DNA of 64,000 nucleotides from the NCBI GenBank assembly GCA_014804995.1, contig JAAUYS010000197.1, positions 1 to 64,000 on the forward strand, given 5' to 3'. Source of the stretch: Clostridia bacterium (GTDB lineage: Bacteria; Bacillota; Clostridia; Christensenellales; Borkfalkiaceae). The first letter of the stretch is position 1; every line of letters begins with the position of its first letter. Positions 1 to 7,759 of the stretch are shown here, piece by piece. The notes below the pieces were generated by a model, which made no database searches, was not told the origin of the DNA, and was given only the letters and a program-made list of their open reading frames with translations. A program made the translations under genes and the position numbers.

Positions 1-31
1 GACGCCCTATAAAAAAATAGTGTGGACTTTT

Positions 32-106
32 TGGAGCGGGAGACGAGATTCGAACCCGCGACATTCACCTTGGCAAGGTGACGCTCTACCACTGAGCCAC
101 TCCCGC
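32..106 (-). tRNA. tRNA-Gly (anticodon GCC)
   Basis: Read on the minus strand it folds as a cloverleaf. The acceptor stem GCGGGAG pairs with CTCCCGC, the D stem is GCTC/GAGC, the anticodon stem TCACC/GGTGA holds loop TTGCCAA (anticodon GCC), and the T loop is TTCGAAT. The 3' CCA is encoded. It lies just downstream of tRNA-Val in the same transcription direction. A 12-bp inverted repeat flanks it (see findings). Confidence 0.97.
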
Positions 107-128
107 ATATTGCCACACTATTTTCGTT

Positions 129-204
129 TGGTGGGAGCTACAGGGCTCGAACCTGTGACCCACTGCTTGTAGGGCAGTTGCTCTCCCAACTGAGCTAAGC
201 TCCC
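129..204 (-). tRNA. tRNA-Val (anticodon UAC) with C at position 33
   Basis: On the minus strand the acceptor stem GGGAGCT pairs with AGCTCCC, the D stem is GCTC/GAGC, and the anticodon stem ACTGC/GCAGT holds the seven-base loop CCTACAA, giving anticodon UAC. The T loop is TTCGAGC and CCA is encoded. The base before the anticodon (position 33) is C where nearly all tRNAs have U. Everything else looks like a normal valine tRNA. Confidence 0.95.
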
Positions 205-216
205 AAACGCTTAATT

Positions 217-245
217 AATATAACAAATAAATATTTAAAAATCAA
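217..245 (-). promoter_or_regulatory. sigma-A promoter of the tRNA-Val/tRNA-Gly operon
   Basis: On the minus strand a TTGATT -35 element is followed by a 17-bp spacer and a TATATT -10 element, placing the start of transcription a few bases before tRNA-Val. The fit to the consensus and the position are good; no experimental support. Confidence 0.65.
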
Positions 246-397
246 GCGTTTTTTTAGTGATTTTTTTCATTTTTTATAAAAATTTACGGGATAGTTTTTT
301 GGAATAAGCCAAACCACTATATATAGTATGTTTTATATTTTTTATTTGATACGGTGCGTTACCGCCTCCGCTTTTCAAAAAAATTTTTAAAATGAAC

Positions 398-426
398 GTA
401 TAAATTAAATCACCCGTGGCTATAAA
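398..426 (+). promoter_or_regulatory. probable sigma-F promoter of spoIIR
   Basis: GTATA, a 15-bp spacer, then GGCTATAAA resembles the forespore sigma-F consensus (GYWTA, N15, GGNNANANT). The -10 element differs at its last conserved base. It lies about 30 bp upstream of the spoIIR start codon. In Bacillus subtilis spoIIR is a sigma-F gene, so the match agrees with the gene it precedes. Confidence 0.6.
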
Positions 427-453
427 CGCTGTGTAAGTTTTGAGAGGTGATTT

Positions 454-984
454 ATGAAAAAACTTTTTGCCGTAGCTTTAATATTGATTGCGATAATTTG
501 CGCGGGGCTGTACTTCGGGATAGGCACTGCCGAAACTGCACAGGCTGACAACGACTACCTGAGAATTCACGTCCGTGCGAACTCCAACAGCCAGATTGAC
601 CAGGACGTAAAATACAAGGTCAAGGACGAGGTAGTAAAGTACATAACCCCCTACGTTGCCGAGTGCGTTGATAAAGAAACGGCAATGCAGGTTATAGGCG
701 GTATTCTAGGAGAGATAGAAGAGGTTTGCAATAAAGCCCTTGTAAAGTACGGGTTTGATTACGGCTCTAAGGCGGAGATAAGGGCGGAAGAATTTCCTAC
801 CCGCGTTTACGGTGATTTCACACTTGAACAGGGCGTTTACGACGCGCTTATAATTGAGCTGGGTACGGGTACGGGCGACAACTGGTGGTGCGTTATATAT
901 CCCCCCCTCTGCTTTACTTCTGCAACGACCGACGTGAAGTACCGCTCCGCGATACACGACATTATTAAAAACTGGATAGGTTAA
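454..984 (+). CDS. spoIIR: Stage II sporulation protein R (SpoIIR)
   Basis: The 176-residue protein has an N-terminal hydrophobic signal segment (residues 4-24) and then the SpoIIR core. Recognisable family motifs are LRIHVRANSNS, FPTRVYGDFTL and DNWWCVIYPPLCF. SpoIIR is secreted by the forespore and triggers SpoIIGA to process pro-sigma-E in the mother cell. The start is fixed by GAGAGGTG about seven bases upstream of ATG. It is a single-gene unit, preceded by a sigma-F-like promoter and followed by a strong terminator. The length is normal for the family, though the C-terminal tail found in some members is short. Confidence 0.93.
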   Translation: MKKLFAVALILIAIICAGLYFGIGTAETAQADNDYLRIHVRANSNSQIDQDVKYKVKDEVVKYITPYVAECVDKETAMQVIGGILGEIEEVCNKALVKYGFDYGSKAEIRAEEFPTRVYGDFTLEQGVYDALIIELGTGTGDNWWCVIYPPLCFTSATTDVKYRSAIHDIIKNWIG

Positions 985-988
985 AAAT

Positions 989-1025
989 AAAAGAGTGCGG
1001 ATTTTTAACCGCACTCTTTTATTTT
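989..1025. terminator. bidirectional intrinsic terminator
   Basis: A perfect 12-bp stem AAAAGAGTGCGG/CCGCACTCTTTT with an 8-base loop lies between the convergent spoIIR and leucine-rich-repeat genes. T runs on both strands make it usable in either direction. It touches the last bases of the minus-strand gene. Confidence 0.85.
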
Positions 1026-3015
1026 ACGTTTCTGTATAAACCGTTTTGTATGCTCTGTCGGTGCCTTCTAAAACACCGTCCGTGCAAACAACTTTAAAGG
1101 TACTGTCCTCTTCCCACGGCCACCATTTTTTTACGGCGTACCACTGCGCTACCGTTCCGTCGTAATTAATTTGGGTCAAGTTTTCGCAATTCAAAAACGA
1201 CCACTGCTCTATTTCCGTTAAGCTCTTCGGCAGGGTTACCGTTTGCATCTTGCAATATCTGAACGAGCTGTTTGAAAGCTTTGTTACGCCGTCGGGGATA
1301 ACTACTTCATCCATATTGCAGTCGTAAAACGCTTCACGCCCTATCTCTTTAATACTTCCGTCTGCGGGGATTACGCTTGAAGTTATTCCCGCAAGAAGTC
1401 TGCCCGTGCTTCTTTCAATAAGGCAGTTGTCTACGGCGTAGTATCCGGTATTGCCCGCCTCCACCGTAATGTATTCCATTTTGTCGAGCCAGGAGCAACC
1501 GGCAAAAGGGGCTTCACCTATCCTCTTTACGCTTGCGGGGATATTTATACCGTGCAGGTATTGGCAACCCGACACGGCGTAATTGCCTATGCTGATTAAA
1601 CCTTCCGGCAGGGTCAAAAAGCTAAGGTTGGCGTTATCGCTTAAAGCGTGGTCGGCTATGGTAAGCGTGTCTGCCCGTAAAGTGCAGTAGGGCTTATCCC
1701 ATCTGATTTCACCCTTTATCAGGTGCCTGCCGATATACAGTAAACCGTTTTCTCGGTTGGAATTGTCCTTGTAAATTGCGGTATTGAAAAACGCATACTG
1801 ACCTATGGATAAAATATCGTCGGGGATAACAACTTCTTCAAGGTTTTCACACAAGTAAAATGCGTAATCGCCTATTGCCTCAACGTCGTCTTCAAGCGTT
1901 ATAGACTTTATATACTTACAGTTGAAAAAAGCACACTCGGGTATTTTACCGCCGGTAACGGTTACGCTTTCCAACGATTGTGGCAGATAAAAAGTTTGAT
2001 TGTTAAAGCGGTCAACGTAATCTCTTATGTTTGTATTCTGCACCGCGTAATAAGAATTTTTATAACCGTCGTAACCGAATAAACTGCCGAACAACACGTT
2101 GTATTTAGAATTTTTTCCGTCCGTTATTCCGACGAAAGGAAGGGTTAAACTTTGCAGGGAAGAACACTTGCCGAAGACCGCCTCCCCTATCTCTTTAACG
2201 CCGTCGGAGACGGTGAAAGAAGTTAAACTTTCACAACCGTAAAAGGCGCTACTCCCTATTCTGTCAACCGAGGACGGCAAGGTTAAACTTTCAAGCGAGG
2301 TACAGCCATTAAACGTACCCGCCTCCACCGCTTTTAAGGTTTGGGGCAAGTCTATTTGCGTTAAAGACGTGCAGTTTAAAAACGCGCAACCGCCTAACTT
2401 TTCAAGGGTTTCCGGCAGGGCAATTTTTTTAAGACCAATACAGTTTTTAAACGCGTCTTCTTCTATTTCTTCAAGACCGTTTATAAAGTTAAGTTCTTCT
2501 AATCCGTCTAAATCTTCAAACGCGCCCGAAGCGACTTTTTTGACGGAAAAATCTTCGGTTATATACGAGCCGTTGCAAGCTATTTCAAGAGTGGAAGTTT
2601 CTTTTACGATAATGCAGTTGCCCGCGCTTAAATATTCGGGGTTGTCCGGGGCTACTTCTATAATTATAAGGTTGGGGCAGTTTTTAAACGCGCCCTGTGA
2701 AATTGCCGTAACCGTCAAAGGAATTTTAACGCTTTTAAGACTTTCACAGCCGTTAAACGCTCCGCGGGCTATGCCGGTTACCTTTATGCCGTCAACGCTT
2801 TCGGGGATAACAACTTCCTCGGGTTCGTCTATAAAGCCCGTTACACTTAACTCACTCTCCGTACCGCGGTATTTAAGCACGCCGTCCGAAGTGCTTACTA
2901 CCGGGTCGTAATCCAAAGAAAAGCAACCGGACAGCGCGAGGATAAGGCAAGCGGTTAGCGTTGCGGTAAATATTAAGAATAAAAATTTTCTTAAACTTAT
3001 CATTGCGCTTAACAT
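1024..3015 (-). CDS. BspA-like leucine-rich repeat (LRR_5) lipoprotein
   Basis: The 663-residue protein begins with a signal peptide ending in a lipobox (LALSGC, cysteine near residue 31), so it is probably a membrane-anchored surface lipoprotein. The rest is a long run of about 23-residue LRR_5 repeats of the type found in Treponema and Tannerella BspA, for example LKSVKIPLTVTAISQGAFKNC and LTSFTVSDGVKEIGEAVFGKC. These proteins usually bind host or neighbouring-cell components; the ligand here cannot be read from sequence. A second in-frame ATG 12 bases downstream could also be the start. It stands alone, convergent with spoIIR. Confidence 0.88.
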   Translation of the reverse strand: MLSAMISLRKFLFLIFTATLTACLILALSGCFSLDYDPVVSTSDGVLKYRGTESELSVTGFIDEPEEVVIPESVDGIKVTGIARGAFNGCESLKSVKIPLTVTAISQGAFKNCPNLIIIEVAPDNPEYLSAGNCIIVKETSTLEIACNGSYITEDFSVKKVASGAFEDLDGLEELNFINGLEEIEEDAFKNCIGLKKIALPETLEKLGGCAFLNCTSLTQIDLPQTLKAVEAGTFNGCTSLESLTLPSSVDRIGSSAFYGCESLTSFTVSDGVKEIGEAVFGKCSSLQSLTLPFVGITDGKNSKYNVLFGSLFGYDGYKNSYYAVQNTNIRDYVDRFNNQTFYLPQSLESVTVTGGKIPECAFFNCKYIKSITLEDDVEAIGDYAFYLCENLEEVVIPDDILSIGQYAFFNTAIYKDNSNRENGLLYIGRHLIKGEIRWDKPYCTLRADTLTIADHALSDNANLSFLTLPEGLISIGNYAVSGCQYLHGINIPASVKRIGEAPFAGCSWLDKMEYITVEAGNTGYYAVDNCLIERSTGRLLAGITSSVIPADGSIKEIGREAFYDCNMDEVVIPDGVTKLSNSSFRYCKMQTVTLPKSLTEIEQWSFLNCENLTQINYDGTVAQWYAVKKWWPWEEDSTFKVVCTDGVLEGTDRAYKTVYTET

Positions 3016-3068
3016 TATAGCACTCTGTCAAAATTTTTGCAATGCCCCGTTTGTTAGTTGCGGGCGTT

Positions 3069-3097
3069 GCATATTTTTTTACAACTTATTCATAATA
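3069..3097 (+). promoter_or_regulatory. probable sigma-G (or sigma-F) promoter of sleB-ypeB
   Basis: GCATA, a 17-bp spacer and CATAATA fit the forespore consensus GYATR-N17/18-CATNNTA very well. It lies about 80 bp upstream of sleB. The sleB-ypeB operon of Bacillus is transcribed by sigma-G, so site and gene agree. Confidence 0.7.
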
Positions 3098-3174
3098 ATT
3101 GCAAAGGCGGTTACCCGCCGTATTTTTAACACATATTTTTAAGTCGCTCGCCGTTCGGGGAGCAAGGAGGAAAA

Positions 3175-3924
3175 ATGAAAAAAGCACTTAGAATAGGCGC
3201 GGTATCGCTTGCACTTGCAAGTGTTGCAACGGTAGGCGCAATATTCAATATGGAACACACAAGCGATGACGTCTTTGCCGTATCCCCCTACGTACAGACT
3301 GCCGTTTTAAAGCAGGGTGCGACGGGCGGTGAAGTTAAAGAGTTACAGAGAAGATTAAAACAATGGGGTTACTACAAGGGCGCTGTTGACGGCGTTTACG
3401 GAGCTAAGACCGTGGAAGCGGTAAAGCTATTCCAACGCAAAAACGGACTTACCGCCGACGGCATAGCGGGCAAGTCGACCTTTGCCGCACTCGGTATGAA
3501 CGATAGCGTAAAGGCGCTTGAAGGTCAAAAGAACCCTTCCTCTTCAAACAGCTCGCAAAGCTCAAACTACACGAGTTCTGACTTGTATCTTCTGGCTAAA
3601 TGTATTTACGCCGAAGCGCGCGGAGAGGTCTACACCGGTCAGGTAGCCGTTGGCGCGGTAATCTTGAACAGGGTAGCGTCTTCAGCTTTCCCCAACACCA
3701 TTTCGGGCGTAATTTACCAGAAGAACGCGTTTACAGCCGTATCCGACGGACAGATTAACTTAGAACCCGACAAGACGGCTATGAACGCGGCGCAGGACGC
3801 TATGAACGGCTGGGACCCCACTTACGGTTGCATCTACTACTACAACCCCGCGGTGGCAACGAGCAGTTGGATATTCTCAAGAAAGACTGTTACCACGATA
3901 GGTAAACACATCTTTGCAATTTAG
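3175..3924 (+). CDS. sleB: Spore cortex-lytic enzyme SleB
   Basis: The 249-residue protein has a signal peptide, a peptidoglycan-binding domain (about residues 45-105, GATGGEVKELQRRL and VDGVYGAKTVEAVKLFQ), a serine-rich linker, and a C-terminal SleB/hydrolase_2 domain (about 135-249, KCIYAEARGEVYTGQVAVGAV, with the expected catalytic glutamate in YAEARGE). SleB is a lytic transglycosylase that degrades cortex peptidoglycan containing muramic-delta-lactam during germination. AAGGAGG precedes the start. It is followed 10 bp later by ypeB, the usual two-gene operon. Confidence 0.95.
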   Translation: MKKALRIGAVSLALASVATVGAIFNMEHTSDDVFAVSPYVQTAVLKQGATGGEVKELQRRLKQWGYYKGAVDGVYGAKTVEAVKLFQRKNGLTADGIAGKSTFAALGMNDSVKALEGQKNPSSSNSSQSSNYTSSDLYLLAKCIYAEARGEVYTGQVAVGAVILNRVASSAFPNTISGVIYQKNAFTAVSDGQINLEPDKTAMNAAQDAMNGWDPTYGCIYYYNPAVATSSWIFSRKTVTTIGKHIFAI

Positions 3925-3934
3925 GAGGCAATAA

Positions 3935-5878
3935 ATGAGTAAGAAAGAAATTTCAAGCGGAACGGAAAAGGCAGAAAAGCTTACCCGCAAAAAGACTGAC
4001 GATAACAAGAAGTCCCAGCCGGTAAAGTCAGAAACTTCCGAAAAGACTACTACTAAAAAGACGGGCGTTAAGTCCAAGGGCGTTGAAAAGAAAAACACAC
4101 CCGTAAAAGAAGTTAAAAAAGACAAGAAGGTTAAGCCCGTAAAGGACAAGAAGAAAAAGGTTAAGAAGAATAAACCTGTTAAACAGCTTTCCGAAAAACA
4201 GCTTGCAAAAAAGAAGGCGCGTGAAGAAAAGAAGCTGGCAGTTGCCAAAATCCGCGCTGAAAAGAGGCAGAAAAGACTTGAAAAGAAGCTGGAAGCAAAG
4301 CAGAAGCGCTTAGACAGAATTGCCGCATTAAAGCAGGCGCGCGCAGAGCGCAAGGCAAAAGCCAAAGAGCGCAAAGATATGTTAAAGCACGAGAGCAAGG
4401 AACACCGCATTGAACGCAGAAAGGAAGAGCGTCAGGCTAAGATAGAAGCGAGAGTTGCTAAGCGCGAGGCTATGCTTGCGGACAAGCGTGCTAAGCGCGA
4501 ACACCGCTTAAAGGTTCAGGCGCAGAAGCGTGCGGAAAAGAACGATAAAAGACACGCACCCGGCTTCGGCGGTTGGCTTGCGGCCGTTATCTCACTCGGC
4601 GTAACTACCCTTGCACTCGGCACGATGCTTACCTTCGGCTGGATAAATATGAACGGTATGCAGAACGATATGGCGACCTTGCAGACCGAGAACTTGTACG
4701 AGTTAAACTCTATCGTAGACAACCTTGACACTAACCTTGCTAAGGCAAGAGTTTCCAACTCAAAGAACGAACAGGTTAAGCTTCTTTCCAACATTGCGAT
4801 AGAAAGCGAAATGGCTGAAACCGTTCTTGAAAGACTTCCCTTAGAGGGACAGCTTACGCAGAACCTCACTTCCTTCGTAAACAAGATGGGCGACAGCGCA
4901 CAGTCTATGCTTTACTCGGTTGCAAGCGGAAAGCCTTTGACCGACAGCCAGATTGCGACCATAGAGTATATGTACTCCACCAACTTAGAGATGAAGCAGA
5001 TAATAAACGAGCTTACGGCTAACGCCAATGGTAAGGATATGCTTTCGGCTATGAGCGGTAAGCAAGGGCTTCTCTCCACTACCTTTGACACCATTCAGAA
5101 CAACACCGTAGAGACCCCCAAGGAAATTCACGACGGCCCCTTTGCAGAGAACATCGACAAGGTTAGCGCTAAGAACTTGGAAGGGCTTGAAGAAATAAGC
5201 GCACCCCGCGCGGAAGAGCTTGCACGCAAGTACTTCAAGGACTACGACGTTCAGAATGTTCAATGCACCGGCGAAGCAATTGCTGAGCAGCTTACCGTGT
5301 ACAACGTATCTCTTACGACGAAAGACGGCGAGATGAGCGCACAGATTTCTAAGCTTGGCGGTAAAGTCGTTGAGTTCAACAGCTACAAGGACTGCTCCGA
5401 CAAAAACTTCTCCGTTGAAAGATGTATCGACATTGCAGAAGACTTCTTGGACGAGCTTGGTTACGACGATATGGAAGCCGTTTGGACGAGCGAAAACGGC
5501 ACGACCTGCAACCTTAACTTTGCTTACGAGCAGAACGGTGTTACAGTGTACTCCGATATGATTAAAGTTAAAGTTTGCGAAGAGCGCGGAATAGTTACCG
5601 GTATGGAAGGTTTAAGCTACGTGTTAAACCACGTTAAGAGAGATTTGCCCACGGCTAAGATTTCTAAGAGCGAGGCTAAAGAAAAACTTCACGGCGGATT
5701 TGACGTAGAAACTTCAAGACTTTGCCTTATCCCCACTGAAGGCGGCGAGGCTTTGGCTTACGAGTTCTACGGAACTTACGAAGGCTCAACCTACTACGTT
5801 TACCTTGACGCTAAAACGGGCGAAGAGCTTGACGTGTTTACCGTAATCGGTACCCAGCAAGGCAGAGCTTTAATGTGA
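3935..5878 (+). CDS. ypeB: Germination protein YpeB with a long Lys/Arg-rich N-terminal extension
   Basis: Residues from about 210 to 647 are a normal YpeB: one transmembrane segment (GWLAAVISLGVTTLALGTML), a helical region and PepSY-type C-terminal domains. YpeB is needed for SleB to be placed and kept stable in the spore, and the gene follows sleB in the same operon with a strong TTTAGGAGG ribosome site. The odd part is the first 205 residues, an almost uninterrupted Lys/Arg/Glu/Ala-rich stretch predicted to be helical or disordered. Bacillus YpeB (about 450 residues) has only a short segment before its membrane helix. No frameshift is needed and the start is well supported, so the extension appears genuine. 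Confidence 0.93.
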   Translation: MSKKEISSGTEKAEKLTRKKTDDNKKSQPVKSETSEKTTTKKTGVKSKGVEKKNTPVKEVKKDKKVKPVKDKKKKVKKNKPVKQLSEKQLAKKKAREEKKLAVAKIRAEKRQKRLEKKLEAKQKRLDRIAALKQARAERKAKAKERKDMLKHESKEHRIERRKEERQAKIEARVAKREAMLADKRAKREHRLKVQAQKRAEKNDKRHAPGFGGWLAAVISLGVTTLALGTMLTFGWINMNGMQNDMATLQTENLYELNSIVDNLDTNLAKARVSNSKNEQVKLLSNIAIESEMAETVLERLPLEGQLTQNLTSFVNKMGDSAQSMLYSVASGKPLTDSQIATIEYMYSTNLEMKQIINELTANANGKDMLSAMSGKQGLLSTTFDTIQNNTVETPKEIHDGPFAENIDKVSAKNLEGLEEISAPRAEELARKYFKDYDVQNVQCTGEAIAEQLTVYNVSLTTKDGEMSAQISKLGGKVVEFNSYKDCSDKNFSVERCIDIAEDFLDELGYDDMEAVWTSENGTTCNLNFAYEQNGVTVYSDMIKVKVCEERGIVTGMEGLSYVLNHVKRDLPTAKISKSEAKEKLHGGFDVETSRLCLIPTEGGEALAYEFYGTYEGSTYYVYLDAKTGEELDVFTVIGTQQGRALM

Positions 5879-5980
5879 GTAAGCGTTCCGCTTAACCAAG
5901 GTATCTTGAATGCTTGGATACTTGACGGGCAGTGAGCAAATCAAACGAATGTTCTATCCGTCAATTGAACAATAGAAAAT

Positions 5981-6014
5981 CCCCCGTGAGGTTCCTCACG
6001 GGGGGTTAATTTTA
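5981..6014. terminator. bidirectional terminator between ypeB and parB
   Basis: CCCCCGTGAG and CTCACGGGGG form a 10-bp GC-rich stem with a four-base loop, followed by a T-rich tract. It separates the convergent ypeB and parB genes. The 100 bases before it hold smaller possible stems (TAAGCG/CGCTTA and TTGACGG/CCGTCAA) but nothing identifiable. Confidence 0.8.
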
Positions 6015-6021
6015 TTCAGAT

Positions 6022-6933
6022 TTACTGCTTGTCGATAATGTCTAAGATTTCTGATATTCTGTCAAGGTCGTCGCGGGAGTAATAATCTATGTAAATTCTA
6101 CCCTTCTTATCGGTACCGATAAGGCTTACCTTCGTGCGGAAAGCAAAGCGCATTCTCTCAACCAACTGCTTTAATTCGATTGACGCAAGCGCACGCTTTT
6201 TCTTCTTGCGCTCGTCCAAAACTTCGGGCGGAATATTGTAGGCGCGTACCTTTTTTTCAAGCTCGCGCACGGAGTATTGGCTTCTTATCGCCTCGTGTGC
6301 AAAGGCTATCTGGTCGTCCGCCGGCATAGGAACTATCGTCCTTGCGTGGCCTGCGGAAAGCTTGCCTTCCGCAACGAGTGAGATTACCTCAGGGCAGAGA
6401 TTTAAAAGCCTTAACGTGTTGGCGATAGCCGGTCTTGACTTGCCTATTCTTTCTGCAAGTTCGTCCTGTGTAAGCTTATAGTCCACCATAAGCTGTTTCA
6501 TAGCCGTCGCCGCTTCTATGGGGTTTAAGTCCTCCCTTTGCAGGTTCTCTATAAGGGAAATTTCTTTAATTTCTCTTGCAGAGTAACGCCTTATAACGAC
6601 GGGTATTGTCAGCTTGCCTGCAAGCTTACAGGCACGGAAACGGCGTTCGCCCGCGATAATCATATAAGAACCGTCGCCGTTGTCGTTTACGACGATGGGC
6701 ATAATCACGCCGTGCTTTTTAATTGAGTCGGCAAGCTCTCTTAAAGCCTGCTCGTCAAAGTTTTTACGTGGCTGGTTGGGGTTTGCCGTTATTTTGTCTA
6801 AGGGCATCTCCTCCGCGTTCTTTCTCTCTTCGTCGGTATATTCGAAGGCGTTGCGGTGTTCGTACACTCTCTCGTACGCGGCTTCGGTTTCACCGAAAAG
6901 CGCGTCCAGACCCTTGCCTAATCCTTTTGCCAT
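6022..6933 (-). CDS. parB: Chromosome-partitioning protein ParB (Spo0J)
   Basis: The 303-residue protein has the ParB N-terminal CTPase fold with the GERRFRA motif (IIAGERRFRACKLAG), the central helix-turn-helix region (LTQDELAERIGKSRPAIANTLRLL) that binds parS, and a C-terminal dimerisation segment. ParB loads on parS near oriC, spreads as a CTP-dependent clamp and recruits SMC. It sits immediately downstream of parA (18-bp gap). GGAGAGGTGA precedes the ATG. Three parS-like sites lie within 4 kb. Confidence 0.97.
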   Translation of the reverse strand: MAKGLGKGLDALFGETEAAYERVYEHRNAFEYTDEERKNAEEMPLDKITANPNQPRKNFDEQALRELADSIKKHGVIMPIVVNDNGDGSYMIIAGERRFRACKLAGKLTIPVVIRRYSAREIKEISLIENLQREDLNPIEAATAMKQLMVDYKLTQDELAERIGKSRPAIANTLRLLNLCPEVISLVAEGKLSAGHARTIVPMPADDQIAFAHEAIRSQYSVRELEKKVRAYNIPPEVLDERKKKKRALASIELKQLVERMRFAFRTKVSLIGTDKKGRIYIDYYSRDDLDRISEILDIIDKQ

Positions 6934-6951
6934 ATTTCACCTCTCCGTATT

Positions 6952-7716
6952 TTATCTCTGCTTTGACAAAAATTCTTCTGCCAACGCCTTGTAAGCCCTT
7001 GCCCCGACGCACTTGGGGTCGTGCAGTAAGATAGGCACGCCGTGGCTCGGAGCTTCCGCAAGGCGGACGTTGCGGGGTATTATAATTTCAAAAAGTTTAC
7101 TCTTGAAGAACTTTTTAATCTCCGCAGTAATCTGCTTTGAAATTAAAGCCCTTCCGTCGTACATAGTGATGACCACACCTTCTATTTGAAGTTGCGGGTT
7201 CAAGTGTTGTTTTACCATTGAAATGGTGTTCATAAGCTGGCTTACGCCTTCCAACGCGTAGTACTCGGACTGCATAGGAATAATGATTGCATCGGAAGCA
7301 ACCCAGGCGTTTATTGTTAAAAGCCCCAAAGAAGGCGGGCAGTCTATAAATATGTAATCATAGTCGGCGCGTACCTTTTCTAAGGCGTTTTTTAATATGC
7401 GCTCGCGATTGCGCTTATATACAAGGTCTACTTCCGCCCCCGTCAAATCGACGTTGGCGGGAAGTATATCAAGTAGCTTTACCTGCGTGGGCAATATGTT
7501 GGCGATAGCCGTATCGTCGTCAATTAAAACGTTGTATACGGACTTTTTTAACGCGCTTTTTGAAAAGCCCAAACCTGTAGTTGCGTTGCCCTGAGAGTCT
7601 ATATCGACTAAGAGAACCTTCTTGCCGAAGTCTGCACAGTAGGCCGCCATATTTATGGCGGTGGTGGTCTTGCCTACACCGCCCTTCTTATTAGTAAATG
7701 AAATAATCTTACCCAT
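6952..7716 (-). CDS. parA: Chromosome-partitioning ATPase ParA (Soj)
   Basis: The 254-residue protein carries the deviant Walker A motif KKGGVGKTT at residues 9-17 and the DCPPSLG motif of ParA ATPases. It drives origin segregation together with ParB and in Firmicutes also affects DnaA. I prefer the internal ATG at 7716 (protein start MGKIISF) to the longer open reading frame, because GGAGAG lies at the right distance before it and the family starts there. A parS-like site lies in the short gap upstream. Confidence 0.97.
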   Translation of the reverse strand: MGKIISFTNKKGGVGKTTTAINMAAYCADFGKKVLLVDIDSQGNATTGLGFSKSALKKSVYNVLIDDDTAIANILPTQVKLLDILPANVDLTGAEVDLVYKRNRERILKNALEKVRADYDYIFIDCPPSLGLLTINAWVASDAIIIPMQSEYYALEGVSQLMNTISMVKQHLNPQLQIEGVVITMYDGRALISKQITAEIKKFFKSKLFEIIIPRNVRLAEAPSHGVPILLHDPKCVGARAYKALAEEFLSKQR

Positions 7717-7740
7717 ATCTCTCCAACTTTCTTTCAATTA

Positions 7741-7756
7741 GGTTTCACGGGAAACA
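7741..7756. promoter_or_regulatory. parS-like site between ftsH and parA
   Basis: On the minus strand this reads TGTTTCCCGTGAAACC. It differs at two bases from the Firmicutes parS consensus TGTTTCACGTGAAACA and shares its first 15 bases with the site at 10048. It lies just upstream of parA, where a parS site may also allow autoregulation. Confidence 0.6.
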
Positions 7757-7759
7757 TAC

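Noticed and set aside
2369-2911. 180-residue plus-strand frame
   Set aside because: Antisense to the leucine-rich-repeat gene; repetitive because the real gene is repetitive.
3877-4410. 177-residue minus-strand Phe/Ser-rich frame
   Set aside because: Complement of the Lys-rich coding sequence of ypeB; looks membrane-like only because AAG codons reversed read as CTT.
5879-5980. Small RNA in the ypeB-parB gap
   Set aside because: A few short stems can be drawn, but no promoter or known RNA motif was visible.
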